From positions 1,129,846 to 1,193,845 of the forward strand of contig NZ_JBDPZD010000002.1 of assembly GCF_039872745.1 (NCBI RefSeq): DNA of 64,000 bases, given 5' to 3'. How positions within the stretch are numbered: the first letter of the stretch is position 1; every line of letters begins with the position of its first letter. Under the pieces are notes generated by a model. The model was given only the letters and a program-made list of their open reading frames with translations. It ran no database searches and was not told the DNA's origin. Below, piece by piece: positions 35,232 through 43,857 of this stretch. The DNA is from Pelomonas paludis (GTDB lineage: Bacteria; Pseudomonadota; Gammaproteobacteria; Burkholderiales; Burkholderiaceae_C). Made by a program: the position numbers and the translations under genes.

Positions 35232-36644
35232 ATGCACGCCACCGCCCCGCAAGACCGCATCCCCACCTCCCAGAAAGTCGGCTACGGCTTCGGGTCCTTC
35301 CTGGACATGTGGGGCCACTGGCTCTACCAGTCCCTGGCCTTCCACGTGTTCAACATCGGGCTCAAGGTCTCGCCGGGCCTGATCTCGACGGCGCTGGGGG
35401 TCAAGATCCTGGTGGACGCGGTGTCGGACGCGATGTTCGGCTGGGTGTCGGACAACACCCGCTCGCGCTGGGGGCGGCGCCGGCCCTTCATCCTGATCGG
35501 TGGTGTGCTGTCGGGCATCGGCCTGCCGCTGATGTTTGCCGTGGGCCGCGGCTGGACCGAGATGGAGTACTTCTGGTTCATGCTGGTCTCCCTGGTGCTC
35601 TACGTGCCGGTGATGAGTTGCTTCAACATGCCCTGGGTCAGCCTCGGTTCCGAGATGACCCCGGACTACCACGAGCGCACGCGCCTGATGGCCACCAAGA
35701 TGGCCATCCAGAAGATCCCCGAGCTGGCCATGTTCGGCGCGGCGCAGTTCACCACGCTGGCCATCTTCCATGACGCCGCCGGCAAGCCCGACGTGCTGCA
35801 CGGCGCCCAGGTCTACACGACCATCCTCGGCGCGATCATGATCATCCTGTCGATCCTGATCTTCTCGATGACCCGCGAGCGCTATTACGACCGCGTGGTC
35901 GCGCAGTCGGCCGAGCGCGTGCCCTTCAAGGACACGCTCTACCGCACGCTCAAGAACCGCGGCTTCCGCCGCGTGCTCGGGATGATGCTGGCCTACATGA
36001 TGGCCACCGCCATGGTGGGCACGCTGGGCTACTACGCTACCGTCTACTACGTCTGCAAGGGCGATGTGGAGATGGGCGCCAAGTGGAACACCCTGATGGG
36101 CGTCTCGGGCATGGTGTTCGGCCTTGTGGGCATCCCGTTCTCGGTGTGGCTCTCCAAGCGCGTGGGCAAGCGCAATGCGCTGCTCGTGATCCTGGCGCTG
36201 GCCATCTGCGCCTTCATCGGCGACTGGTTCTTCTACAACCCCAACATCCCGTGGCTGCAGCTCTTTGCCAGCGGCTTCGTGGCTTTCACCGGCGCGGGCT
36301 TCTGGACCATCTACGGCTCGACGCTGGCCGACGTGATCGAGAGCGATGAGCTCGACACCGGCCTGCGCCGCGAGGGCTCGTTCTCAGCCTGCGCGTCCTG
36401 GATCTCCAAGGCCGGCCTGGCGCTGGGCAACCTGGGCTCGGGCTGGGTGCTGCAGTTCACCGGCTTCAATGCCGACCTGCCCGCTCAGAGCGACGACGCC
36501 ATCTTCCTGATGCGCGTGTTTCTCTCGGGCATCCCGGCCGTCGGCCTGCTGCTCGCCATCATCGTCATCGCCGGCTTTGGCCTGACCGAGAAGCGCATGT
36601 ACGAGATCCGCAACGAGCTGGAAGCCCGTCGCGGGGCCGTCTGA
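35232..36644 (+). CDS. Sugar:cation symporter of the GPH/MFS type
   Basis: A 470-residue membrane protein with about twelve hydrophobic segments. VGYGFGSFLDMWGHWLYQSLAF at the start and the loop DNTRSRWGRRRPFILIG after helix 2-3 are typical of the glycoside-pentoside-hexuronide symporters (MelB, YicJ, XynB-type). In E. coli the family member YicJ is paired with the alpha-xylosidase YicI, and a YicI-type GH31 is present here. Import of isoprimeverose or other short glycosides is therefore the best guess; cellobiose is also possible, given the cytoplasmic GH1. It is the last gene of the plus-strand operon and converges on GH67. Confidence 0.85.
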   Translation: MHATAPQDRIPTSQKVGYGFGSFLDMWGHWLYQSLAFHVFNIGLKVSPGLISTALGVKILVDAVSDAMFGWVSDNTRSRWGRRRPFILIGGVLSGIGLPLMFAVGRGWTEMEYFWFMLVSLVLYVPVMSCFNMPWVSLGSEMTPDYHERTRLMATKMAIQKIPELAMFGAAQFTTLAIFHDAAGKPDVLHGAQVYTTILGAIMIILSILIFSMTRERYYDRVVAQSAERVPFKDTLYRTLKNRGFRRVLGMMLAYMMATAMVGTLGYYATVYYVCKGDVEMGAKWNTLMGVSGMVFGLVGIPFSVWLSKRVGKRNALLVILALAICAFIGDWFFYNPNIPWLQLFASGFVAFTGAGFWTIYGSTLADVIESDELDTGLRREGSFSACASWISKAGLALGNLGSGWVLQFTGFNADLPAQSDDAIFLMRVFLSGIPAVGLLLAIIVIAGFGLTEKRMYEIRNELEARRGAV

Positions 36645-36705
36645 GCCTGCGGGCCGGCACGTCGCTTTTCACGTCCCGGCCATGCGCCCAGGAGCCTGCG
36701 CAAAC

Positions 36706-38874
36706 TCAAGGCGCGTAATGCAGCTTGTGCGCCTTGTAGTCCTCAAGCTTGAGCGCGGGCGGCTTCACCCCCGCCGGCAGCGGCAGCCCGTTGACCGACT
36801 GGAAGTAGGCAATGCTCGCGTCGCGCCACCACTGTGCGTCGCGCTCCTGCGCCTTGAGGCGCGCCGCCACGTCGGCAAAGCGCTCGGGGTCGATCACGCC
36901 CTGCAGCTGCGCCCAGCGCGCCCGCATCGCGGCCACCTGCTGCACGCCCAGGTCGTAGTGGGCGATCAAACCGGGCCACAAGGCCTGGCCCGAGGGCAGC
37001 TTGTAGTCCCACGGCAGATGGTGGAACCACAGCAGCAGCTCAGGCTCGGTGGTGGCCGGCTGGCCCCAGCGCGCGGCCACGGCCGGCGCGTACTGCGACA
37101 CCGCCTGGCTGCCGCGTGCGCTGCGGTCAAAGCCGATGCCGGACTTGTCGGCACGGTGGTAGTAGACCGGGTTCCACTCCGGCCGCGCCAATTCAGACAC
37201 CCACAGGCCCGGCCCGTAGTGGTGGCTGGTGGCCATCAGGTGATGCAGGCCCAGCGGCGTCATGTAGTTGACGACGGCCTCGCGCGAGCCCTGCATCATC
37301 TGCACGATGGACTCACGCGCCGGCTGAGGCACGCTGAAGGTCTGCTGCACCCACTCGCGGGCGATGGCGTCGCTCTTGAGCTCAGGGTCCCAGGCCATGC
37401 GGCCAAACACATACCAGTTGGCCTGGTCGAAGTGCGAGCCGCTCCAGTTGCGCTCGCTGCCCACATTGGCCACGCCGGCCATCATCGTGACTCGACCGTC
37501 GCCGTAAAAGCTGCCGTCCAGGATGCGCGCCACCGTGGCCGGCCCGTTGCCGCCAGGCTGGTGGGTGTCGGCGCGCAGCACTTCCTCGTACATCGGGCCC
37601 AGGTAGGCCAGGTGCGTGGCAAAGCCGAGGTACTCCTTGGTGATCTGGAACTCCATGCCGAGCTGGGTCTTGGGCATGGCGCCGAACATCGGGTGGAAGG
37701 GCTCGCGCGGCTGGAAGTCGATCGCGCCGTTCTTGACCTGCACCACCACATTGCTGGCGAACTGCCCGTCCCAGGGCACGAACTGCTGGTAGGCCTGCTT
37801 GGCGCGGTCGGTCGCGTCGGCCTCCGAGTAGACGAAGGCACGCCAGACCAGCAGGCCGCCATGCGGGCGCAGCGCGTCAGCCATCGGGGCCGCGCCTTCG
37901 GCGTGCGTGCGGCCATAGTCATGCGGGCCCGGCTGGCCTTCGGAGTTGGCCTTGACGAGGAAGCCGCCAAAGTCCGGGATCAGGCGGTAGACCTCGTCGA
38001 CCTTGGCCTGCCACCAGGCACGCACCGCCGGGTTGGCGGGGTCGGAGTTGGGCAAGCCGCCCAGCTCCTTGGGCGAGGAGAAGCGCACCGACAGGAAGAC
38101 CTTCTGGCCATAGGGCCGCAGCTCCTCGGCAATGGCAGCCACCTTGGGCAGCCAGTCACTCGCCAGCACCTCGGGCTTGCTGTTGACGTTGTTCAGCACC
38201 ACGCCGTTGATACCGAGCGAGGCATTGGCCCGCGCGTAGTCGCGGTAGCGGGTGCTGCGCATGTCGGGCAGCTCCCACCAGTTCCAGATCGACTGGCCGG
38301 CATAGCCGCGCTCGACGGTGCGGTCCAGGTTGTCCCAGTGGTTGAGCATGCGCCAGACGAACTTAGGCTCGGCGCGCTGATCCAGCCGGGCGACATCGGC
38401 GCCGGTTTGCAATGCGCGCAGCCAGGCAAAGCTGCCGTAGAGCAGGCCGCGCTCGCTGGCCGCGCCGATCACCGTCACGCGCTGGCCGCCTGCGGTCATG
38501 GTGCGGAGCACATAACCGCCCTCACGCAGTGCCTTCAAATCGGCATCGAGCAGTTGCAGCGCCGACCATTGGCCGGGCAGCGCCAGCACCACAGCCGGCC
38601 CCTGCCAGGTGCTGCCGCGCACCGGCTTGCGGCCGCTCAGGCCGGCGATGCCGCGTTCCAGTTCATCGGCAGCAGCCTGCGCCATCGCACCGGCCTTGGG
38701 GGGCAACAGCACGCGGCCGGCTTGGCGGCTGAGCGCCGTGGCCTCGGCCTGGGGCAAGGCGGCATAGCGCAGCCAGAGCTGGTAGCCGTCTTCGGCGCGG
38801 CCGGGGGCCGAGATCAACAGCGCGGTCGCGAGGCCGCCGAGCAGGCGCAGGAGGAAAGAGCCGAGGTGTCTCAT
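36706..38874 (-). CDS. Exported GH67 alpha-glucuronidase
   Basis: A 722-residue enzyme with a signal peptide cut at GRA-ED. Marker blocks of GH67 are present: RMLNHWDNLDRTVERGYAG, the acid Glu in FLVKANSEGQPGP, WRAFVY, EPFHPMFGAMPKTQLGMEFQ and YVFGRMAWDP. It removes (4-O-methyl)glucuronic acid from the non-reducing end of xylo-oligosaccharides. Released glucuronate can be oxidised by the uronate dehydrogenase at 40337. It lies 27 bp downstream of the LacI gene on the same strand. Confidence 0.93.
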   Translation of the reverse strand: MRHLGSFLLRLLGGLATALLISAPGRAEDGYQLWLRYAALPQAEATALSRQAGRVLLPPKAGAMAQAAADELERGIAGLSGRKPVRGSTWQGPAVVLALPGQWSALQLLDADLKALREGGYVLRTMTAGGQRVTVIGAASERGLLYGSFAWLRALQTGADVARLDQRAEPKFVWRMLNHWDNLDRTVERGYAGQSIWNWWELPDMRSTRYRDYARANASLGINGVVLNNVNSKPEVLASDWLPKVAAIAEELRPYGQKVFLSVRFSSPKELGGLPNSDPANPAVRAWWQAKVDEVYRLIPDFGGFLVKANSEGQPGPHDYGRTHAEGAAPMADALRPHGGLLVWRAFVYSEADATDRAKQAYQQFVPWDGQFASNVVVQVKNGAIDFQPREPFHPMFGAMPKTQLGMEFQITKEYLGFATHLAYLGPMYEEVLRADTHQPGGNGPATVARILDGSFYGDGRVTMMAGVANVGSERNWSGSHFDQANWYVFGRMAWDPELKSDAIAREWVQQTFSVPQPARESIVQMMQGSREAVVNYMTPLGLHHLMATSHHYGPGLWVSELARPEWNPVYYHRADKSGIGFDRSARGSQAVSQYAPAVAARWGQPATTEPELLLWFHHLPWDYKLPSGQALWPGLIAHYDLGVQQVAAMRARWAQLQGVIDPERFADVAARLKAQERDAQWWRDASIAYFQSVNGLPLPAGVKPPALKLEDYKAHKLHYAP

Positions 38875-38901
38875 GGGCGCAAGCCGCGCCGGGCGCGGAC
38901 G

Positions 38902-39996
38902 TCAGGGGTCAAGTACCGCGCTTGGCGAAGCCCGCACGGCCGGGCGCACACGGGGCGGCGCGTCGGATTGCCGACGCACCAGGGTGTGGCCCAGGACCAC
39001 ATTCTCAGGGGAGATCAGATGTCTGTTGACTTGGTCGTGAATTTGTTCGACCAGGATCTGCAGCGCGCGGCAGGACATCTCGGCAATCGGCTGGCGGATG
39101 GTCGTCAGCTCGGGCCACACCGTGGTGGCGATGGCGGTGTCGTCAAAACCGACGACGGACAGGTCGCCCGGCACATGCAGGCCGCGCTGGTGCGCCACGG
39201 CGACGCTGGCGGCGGCCATGTCGTCATTGGCGGCAAAGATGGCCGTCGGGGCTTGCGCCTGGGCCAGCAGGCGCTCGGCCGCGTCCAGGCCCGAGCGGTA
39301 GGTGAAGTCGCCGTCCACCACCAGTTCAGGCGCCACGGCCAGGCCCGCCGCTGCCATGGCGCGCTGGAAGCCCTCCAGCCGGTGCCGGCTGGCGGCCTGG
39401 CTCAGCGGACCCCGGATGAAGGCAATCCGGCGATGACCGAGGCCGATCAGGTGGCGGGTCATTTCCTGCGCGGCGGCGGCGTCGTCCACCGTCACGGTGC
39501 TGACCAGGTCGCGCTGCGGGCCGGGGGGCCGACTGGCCACCAAGGCCACCGGGGTGCCTGCGGCCTCGACAGCGTCGAGCAGCTCGGCGTTGTCGGACAG
39601 CGGCGGGGGCAAGACCAGGCCCTGCAGCCCGCTGGCGATCAGCTCGGTGGCCCGCTCGACCTCACTGGCGCCGGGCGGGCATTTGTCCAGCACCACACGG
39701 GCCGGCATCTGCTGGTGGCCGGAGCCTTCGAGCAACCCGACCAGGATCTCACCGAGGTAACCGCCACTGGGGTTGCTGTAAAGCACGCCCACGCCCACCT
39801 GCTCCTGCACGGCCAGCATGCGGGCCGAGGTGTTGGGGCGGTAGTTGAGCTGCTCGATGGCGGCGCGCACCCGCGCCACGGTGTCGGGCCGCACTACTTC
39901 CACACCATTGACGACCCGCGACACCGTCATCGTCGACACGCCGGCCAGCTGGGCTACGGCCTTCATGGTCGGCGGGAGCGTGGTGCGCGTCAGCAT
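38902..39996 (-). CDS. LacI-family transcriptional regulator
   Basis: A 364-residue LacI-type repressor. The HTH is MKAVAQLAGVSTMTVSRVVNG followed by the hinge NYRPNTSARMLA; the periplasmic-binding-like domain has GLGHRRIAFIRGP and PGDLSVVGFDDTAIA. I chose the ATG at 39996; the frame continues upstream to 40110 without coding character. It is upstream of GH67 and probably regulates it. Operator-like palindromes in front of the TonB receptor make it a candidate controller of the main polysaccharide operon. The inducing sugar is unknown; related regulators respond to glucose, xylose or gluconate-type ligands. Confidence 0.88.
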   Translation of the reverse strand: MLTRTTLPPTMKAVAQLAGVSTMTVSRVVNGVEVVRPDTVARVRAAIEQLNYRPNTSARMLAVQEQVGVGVLYSNPSGGYLGEILVGLLEGSGHQQMPARVVLDKCPPGASEVERATELIASGLQGLVLPPPLSDNAELLDAVEAAGTPVALVASRPPGPQRDLVSTVTVDDAAAAQEMTRHLIGLGHRRIAFIRGPLSQAASRHRLEGFQRAMAAAGLAVAPELVVDGDFTYRSGLDAAERLLAQAQAPTAIFAANDDMAAASVAVAHQRGLHVPGDLSVVGFDDTAIATTVWPELTTIRQPIAEMSCRALQILVEQIHDQVNRHLISPENVVLGHTLVRRQSDAPPRVRPAVRASPSAVLDP

Positions 39997-40141
39997 GTGG
40001 CCAATCAAAGCGGGTCGGTCCTTCAAAGCAGTGCGGAATTCTGCGAGCCCCGGCGCCCGGCGCCTAGCTCGGGACAACACCATATAGTCTGACTCTATTT
40101 GCCGCTTCACCCCGGGTTAACGCCATTTACAGCCAGCCAAT

Positions 40142-40159
40142 TAATCAAAAGACTGATTA
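40142..40159. promoter_or_regulatory. AT-rich inverted repeat TAATCA-N6-TGATTA
   Basis: Perfect 6-bp arms with a 6-bp spacer in the AT-rich part of the divergent region between the LacI gene and the udh operon, followed by a T6 run. It is a possible operator; no family match is claimed. Confidence 0.4.
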
Positions 40160-40282
40160 TTTTTTGATCGTGATCGATGTAGGTTTCGGTATTGAGATGC
40201 CCTGCGGGCGCGTTCTGCGTAGCCCCGGGGGCGGTGCGCCCGAGCGCGTCGTGCCACACTGCCGCCCCGGGCGGCAGCCAAG

Positions 40283-40295
40283 GTTGTCTGACAAC
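40283..40295. promoter_or_regulatory. GntR/FCD-type operator candidate
   Basis: GTTGTC-T-GACAAC is a perfect odd-centred palindrome of the TTGT-N-ACAA kind used by GntR/FCD repressors. It lies 42 bp before the first gene of an operon whose last gene is a GntR/FCD regulator. Confidence 0.5.
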
Positions 40296-40336
40296 TTGGT
40301 GGTGCGCGCCGGCACATCACGAGACACGACCAGACC

Positions 40337-41131
40337 ATGACCCTTCGCAAGCTTCTCCTGACCGGCGCCGCCGGCAACCTGGGCCGCGTGCTGGCCACCG
40401 ACCTGGCCTCGCTGTGCGACGAACTCGTGCTGAGCGACCTGCCCGCGTCGCTCGACAAGCATGGCATCCGGGGCGTGGGCTGCGACCTGGCCGATGCCGA
40501 TGCCGTCGAGGCGCTGATGCAGGGCGTCGAGACCGTCGTGCACCTGGGCGGCGTGTCGGTCGAGGGGCCCTTCGAGCCCATCCTGCAAGCCAACCTGCGC
40601 GGCGTGCACAACCTCTATGAGTCGGCCCGGCGCCAGGGCACGCGGCGCATCGTCTTTGCCAGCTCCAACCACGTGATCGGCTGCGCGCGCCAGGGCCAGA
40701 AGCTCAAGCCCGACTGCGAGCCCCAGCCCGATGGCAACTACGGCGTCTCCAAGCTGTTTGGCGAAGGCATGGCCCGCCTGTACTGGGACCGCTATGGCAT
40801 CGAGTCGGTGTGTCTGCGCATCGGCACCGCCCTGCCCGAGCCCATCGACCGCCGCAGCCTCTCCACCTGGCTCAGCCCGCGCGACCTCTTCAGTTTGATC
40901 CGCGCCTCGCTGACCGCGCCCCAGGTCGGATTCACGCTGGCCTACGGCAACTCCGCCAACCCACGCGCTTGGTGGGACAGTACCGAAGCCTGGGCCCGCC
41001 TCGGCTTTGTGCCGCAAGACAGCGCTGAGCCCTGGGCCGCCCAACTCGAATCCATCCACCCCCCTGAAGACAGCCGGGCCGCCCAGATGCAAGGCGGCGG
41101 CTTCCTGAACATGGGCCCCTACGACCGATGA
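40337..41131 (+). CDS. udh: Uronate dehydrogenase
   Basis: A 264-residue short-chain dehydrogenase/epimerase-fold protein, the length of known uronate dehydrogenases (about 265). It has the NAD-binding GAAGNLGR, VVHLGGVSVEGPFE, FASSNHVIG, the YGVSK Tyr/Lys pair and RIGTALPEP. The enzyme oxidises glucuronate or galacturonate to the aldarolactone. It opens the sugar operon and overlaps gguA by 4 bp. GH67 in this window supplies (methyl)glucuronate, which makes the assignment fit; the downstream aldarate enzymes are not in the window. Confidence 0.87.
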   Translation: MTLRKLLLTGAAGNLGRVLATDLASLCDELVLSDLPASLDKHGIRGVGCDLADADAVEALMQGVETVVHLGGVSVEGPFEPILQANLRGVHNLYESARRQGTRRIVFASSNHVIGCARQGQKLKPDCEPQPDGNYGVSKLFGEGMARLYWDRYGIESVCLRIGTALPEPIDRRSLSTWLSPRDLFSLIRASLTAPQVGFTLAYGNSANPRAWWDSTEAWARLGFVPQDSAEPWAAQLESIHPPEDSRAAQMQGGGFLNMGPYDR

Positions 41132-42666
41132 ACCCGACCCCCACTCCGCCCCCCCTGCTGGAGATGCGCCACATCTCCAAGAGCTTCGGGCCCGTGCAGG
41201 CCCTGCGCGACGTGACGCTGTCCGTGCTGCCGCAGACCATCCACGCCGTCGTCGGCGAGAACGGCGCCGGCAAGTCCACGCTGATGAAGATCATCAGCGG
41301 CGTCTACCCCCACGGCAGCTATGGCGGCGAGATGCTGCTGGAAGGCCAGCCCCAGCGCTATGGCGGCCTGCGCGACAGCGAGGCCAAGGGCATCGTCATC
41401 GTCCACCAGGAGCTGGCCCTGGTGCCCCTGCTGTCGGTGATGGAGAACCTCTTCCTCGGCCACGAGCGCGCCCGCTTCGGCGTGGTGGACCGCAAGGCCC
41501 AGCGCGAGCTGGGCCGTCAGGCGCTGGCCAAGGTCGGGCTTGATGTCGACCTGGACACCCCGGTGGAGCGCCTGGGCGTGGGCAAGCAGCAGTTGATCGA
41601 GATCGCCAAGGCCCTGCTCAAGGACGTGCGCCTGCTCATCCTCGACGAGCCCACCGCCAGCCTCAACGAGGTGGACAGCCAGGCCCTGCTAGACCTGATG
41701 CTCAAGCTCAAGAGCGAGGGCATCGCCTGCATCCTGATCAGCCACAAACTCAATGAAGTGGCGCGCGTGGCCGACGACATCACGGCGCTGCGCGACGGCG
41801 CCACCGTGGACCACTTCAACTGCGCCGACGGCCCGCCCAGCGACGACCGCATCATCCAGGCCATGGTGGGCCGCGCGCTGACCGAGCGCTACCCCCAGCG
41901 CGAGCACAAGCCCGGCGCCGCCGTGCTGGAGGTCGAAGGCTGGACGGTCACCCACCCGCAGCATCCGGACCGCGAAGCGCTGCGCAACATCAGCTTCAAG
42001 GTGCGCGCCGGCGAGATTGTCGGCGTGGCCGGCCTGATGGGCGCGGGCCGCACCGAGCTGGCCATGAGCCTCTTCGGCCGCAGCTGGGGCCGCCCCGTGG
42101 CCGGCACCGCGCGCATCGACGGCCAGGCCGCCGACCTGAGCAATGTGCCCAAGGCCATGAAGGCGGGCCTTGCCTACGTGACCGAAGACCGCAAGGGCCT
42201 GGGCCTGGTGCTCGACCAACCCATCGCGTTCAACACCAGCCTGGCCAACCTGGACGCGCTGGCCACCGCCGGCGTCGTCAACGCCGCCAAAGAGCATTCG
42301 GTGGCCGAGCAGTACCGCGCCCAGCTCAAGCTGCGCTGCCACAACGTCGAGCAGGCCGTGGGCCAGCTCTCGGGCGGCAACCAGCAAAAGGTCGTGCTCG
42401 CCAAGTGGCTGTTCAGCGAGCCGCGCGTGCTCATCCTCGACGAGCCCACGCGCGGCATCGACGTGGGCGCCAAGGCCGAGATCTATGCGCTGATGGCCGA
42501 GTGGGCCGCGCAGGGCAAGGCCATCCTGTTGATCTCGTCCGAGCTGCCCGAACTGCTGGGCCTCTCGGACCGCATCCTCGTCATGGATGACGGCGAGTTC
42601 GTCGCCGAATTCCCGGCCGCCGAGGCCACCCAAGAACGCATCCTGTCCGCCATCCTCAAGCACTGA
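41128..42666 (+). CDS. gguA: Sugar ABC transporter ATP-binding protein (GguA/XylG type)
   Basis: A 512-residue protein with two ATPase halves. The first has Walker A GENGAGKST, the altered signature LGVGKQQLIEIAKAL and Walker B LLILDEPTAS. The second has a reduced P-loop (LMGAGRTEL), the signature LSGGNQQKVVLAKWL and Walker B VLILDEPTRGID, as usual in the monosaccharide CUT2 class. The length equals Agrobacterium GguA. It pairs with the permease 12 bp downstream and, by protein type, with the ChvE-like binding protein encoded at 47012. Expected substrates are glucose, galactose, xylose, arabinose or fucose. Confidence 0.9.
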   Translation: MNPTPTPPPLLEMRHISKSFGPVQALRDVTLSVLPQTIHAVVGENGAGKSTLMKIISGVYPHGSYGGEMLLEGQPQRYGGLRDSEAKGIVIVHQELALVPLLSVMENLFLGHERARFGVVDRKAQRELGRQALAKVGLDVDLDTPVERLGVGKQQLIEIAKALLKDVRLLILDEPTASLNEVDSQALLDLMLKLKSEGIACILISHKLNEVARVADDITALRDGATVDHFNCADGPPSDDRIIQAMVGRALTERYPQREHKPGAAVLEVEGWTVTHPQHPDREALRNISFKVRAGEIVGVAGLMGAGRTELAMSLFGRSWGRPVAGTARIDGQAADLSNVPKAMKAGLAYVTEDRKGLGLVLDQPIAFNTSLANLDALATAGVVNAAKEHSVAEQYRAQLKLRCHNVEQAVGQLSGGNQQKVVLAKWLFSEPRVLILDEPTRGIDVGAKAEIYALMAEWAAQGKAILLISSELPELLGLSDRILVMDDGEFVAEFPAAEATQERILSAILKH

Positions 42667-42678
42667 GAAGAAGACGTC

Positions 42679-43857
42679 GTGAACGCCACCACCACCCCCT
42701 CCTCCGCCTGGGCCCACCTGTCCAGCCAGCTGCGCCAGTACGGCATGCTGATGTCGCTGCTGGTCATCATGGGCCTGTTCCAGCACCTGACCGAAGGCAC
42801 GCTGCTGCAACCGGTCAACCTGACCAACCTGATCCTGCAGAACAGCTACATCGTCATCATGGCGCTGGGCATGCTGCTGGTGATCGTGGTCGGGCATATC
42901 GACCTCTCGGTCGGCTCGGTCGCCGGCTTCGTCGGCGCCCTGGGCGCCGTGCTGATGGTCGAGCACGAATGGCACTGGGCCTCGGCCACCGCCGTCTGCC
43001 TGGTGGCCGGCGGCGTGATTGGCGCGATGCAGGGCGCCTTCGTGGCCTGGCTGCGCATCCCATCCTTCATCGTCACCCTGGCCGGCATGCTGGTCTTCAA
43101 GGGCCTGGCGCTGTGGCTGCTGTCGGGGCAGTCGCTTGGCCCCTTCCCGCCAGAGTTCCAGGCCATGGCCAGCGGCTTCTTCCCGGGGCCGGACTCAGAA
43201 GCCAATCCGCGCCAGGTCTCGCTGCTGATCGCCGCCGTGGTGGTGCTGCTTGCGGTCGGCCTGGCCTGGCGTGACCGCGCGAGCGCACGCCAGCACGGCA
43301 TCGTCGTCGAACCCCTGGCGCTGTGGCTGGGCCGCCTGGTGCTGTTCTGCGGCCTGGGCCTGGGCCTGGTGTGGCTGCTGGGCGGCTACAAGGGCCTGCC
43401 CGTGGTGCTGCTGATGATGGCCGTGCTGACCGCCGTGTACGCCTTCGTCACCCAGCGCATGGTGGTGGGCCGCCGGCTCTACGCCCTCGGCGGCAACGAG
43501 AAGGCCGCTCGCCTCTCGGGCGTGCAGACCGAGCGCCTGGTGTTTGCCAGCTTCGTCAACCTGGGTGTGCTCACCGCGCTGGCCGGCCTCATCTTTGCCG
43601 CGCGCCTGAACACCGCCACGCCCAAGGCGGGCCTGGGCATGGAGCTGGACGTGATCGCGGCCTGCTTCATCGGCGGCGCCTCGGCCTCGGGCGGCGTGGG
43701 TCGCGTGGGGGGCGCCGTGATCGGTGCTTTCGTGATGGGCGTGATGAACAACGGCATGTCGCTGCTCGGGATCGGCATCGACGTGCAACAGGTCATCAAG
43801 GGCCTGGTGCTGCTGGCCGCCGTCTGCTTCGACGTGCTGCAGCGGAGGCGTGGATGA
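42679..43857 (+). CDS. gguB: Sugar ABC transporter permease (GguB/XylH type)
   Basis: A 392-residue integral membrane protein of the CUT2 permease family with about ten hydrophobic segments. The conserved loops MLLVIVVGHIDLSVGS and YALGGNEKAARLSG, and the C-terminal GGASASGGVGRVGGAVIGA, are in place. The extended middle (about residues 170-235) is typical of the XylH/GguB branch. Its stop overlaps the galT start (ATGA). Confidence 0.9.
   Translation: MNATTTPSSAWAHLSSQLRQYGMLMSLLVIMGLFQHLTEGTLLQPVNLTNLILQNSYIVIMALGMLLVIVVGHIDLSVGSVAGFVGALGAVLMVEHEWHWASATAVCLVAGGVIGAMQGAFVAWLRIPSFIVTLAGMLVFKGLALWLLSGQSLGPFPPEFQAMASGFFPGPDSEANPRQVSLLIAAVVVLLAVGLAWRDRASARQHGIVVEPLALWLGRLVLFCGLGLGLVWLLGGYKGLPVVLLMMAVLTAVYAFVTQRMVVGRRLYALGGNEKAARLSGVQTERLVFASFVNLGVLTALAGLIFAARLNTATPKAGLGMELDVIAACFIGGASASGGVGRVGGAVIGAFVMGVMNNGMSLLGIGIDVQQVIKGLVLLAAVCFDVLQRRRG

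Larger units (their letters stand above)
39997..40336. other. 340-bp divergent control region, LacI gene / udh operon
   Basis: No gene is seen. An AT-rich island (40130-40170) contains TAATCA-N6-TGATTA (40142-40159) and is the likely place for promoters. GTTGTC-T-GACAAC lies at 40283-40295, 42 bp before udh. Confidence 0.55.

Noticed and set aside
36682..40092. Plus-strand open frame of 1136 codons opposite GH67 and the LacI gene
   Set aside because: It spans two well-supported genes and their gap on the other strand; composition is typical of an antisense shadow in high-GC DNA.
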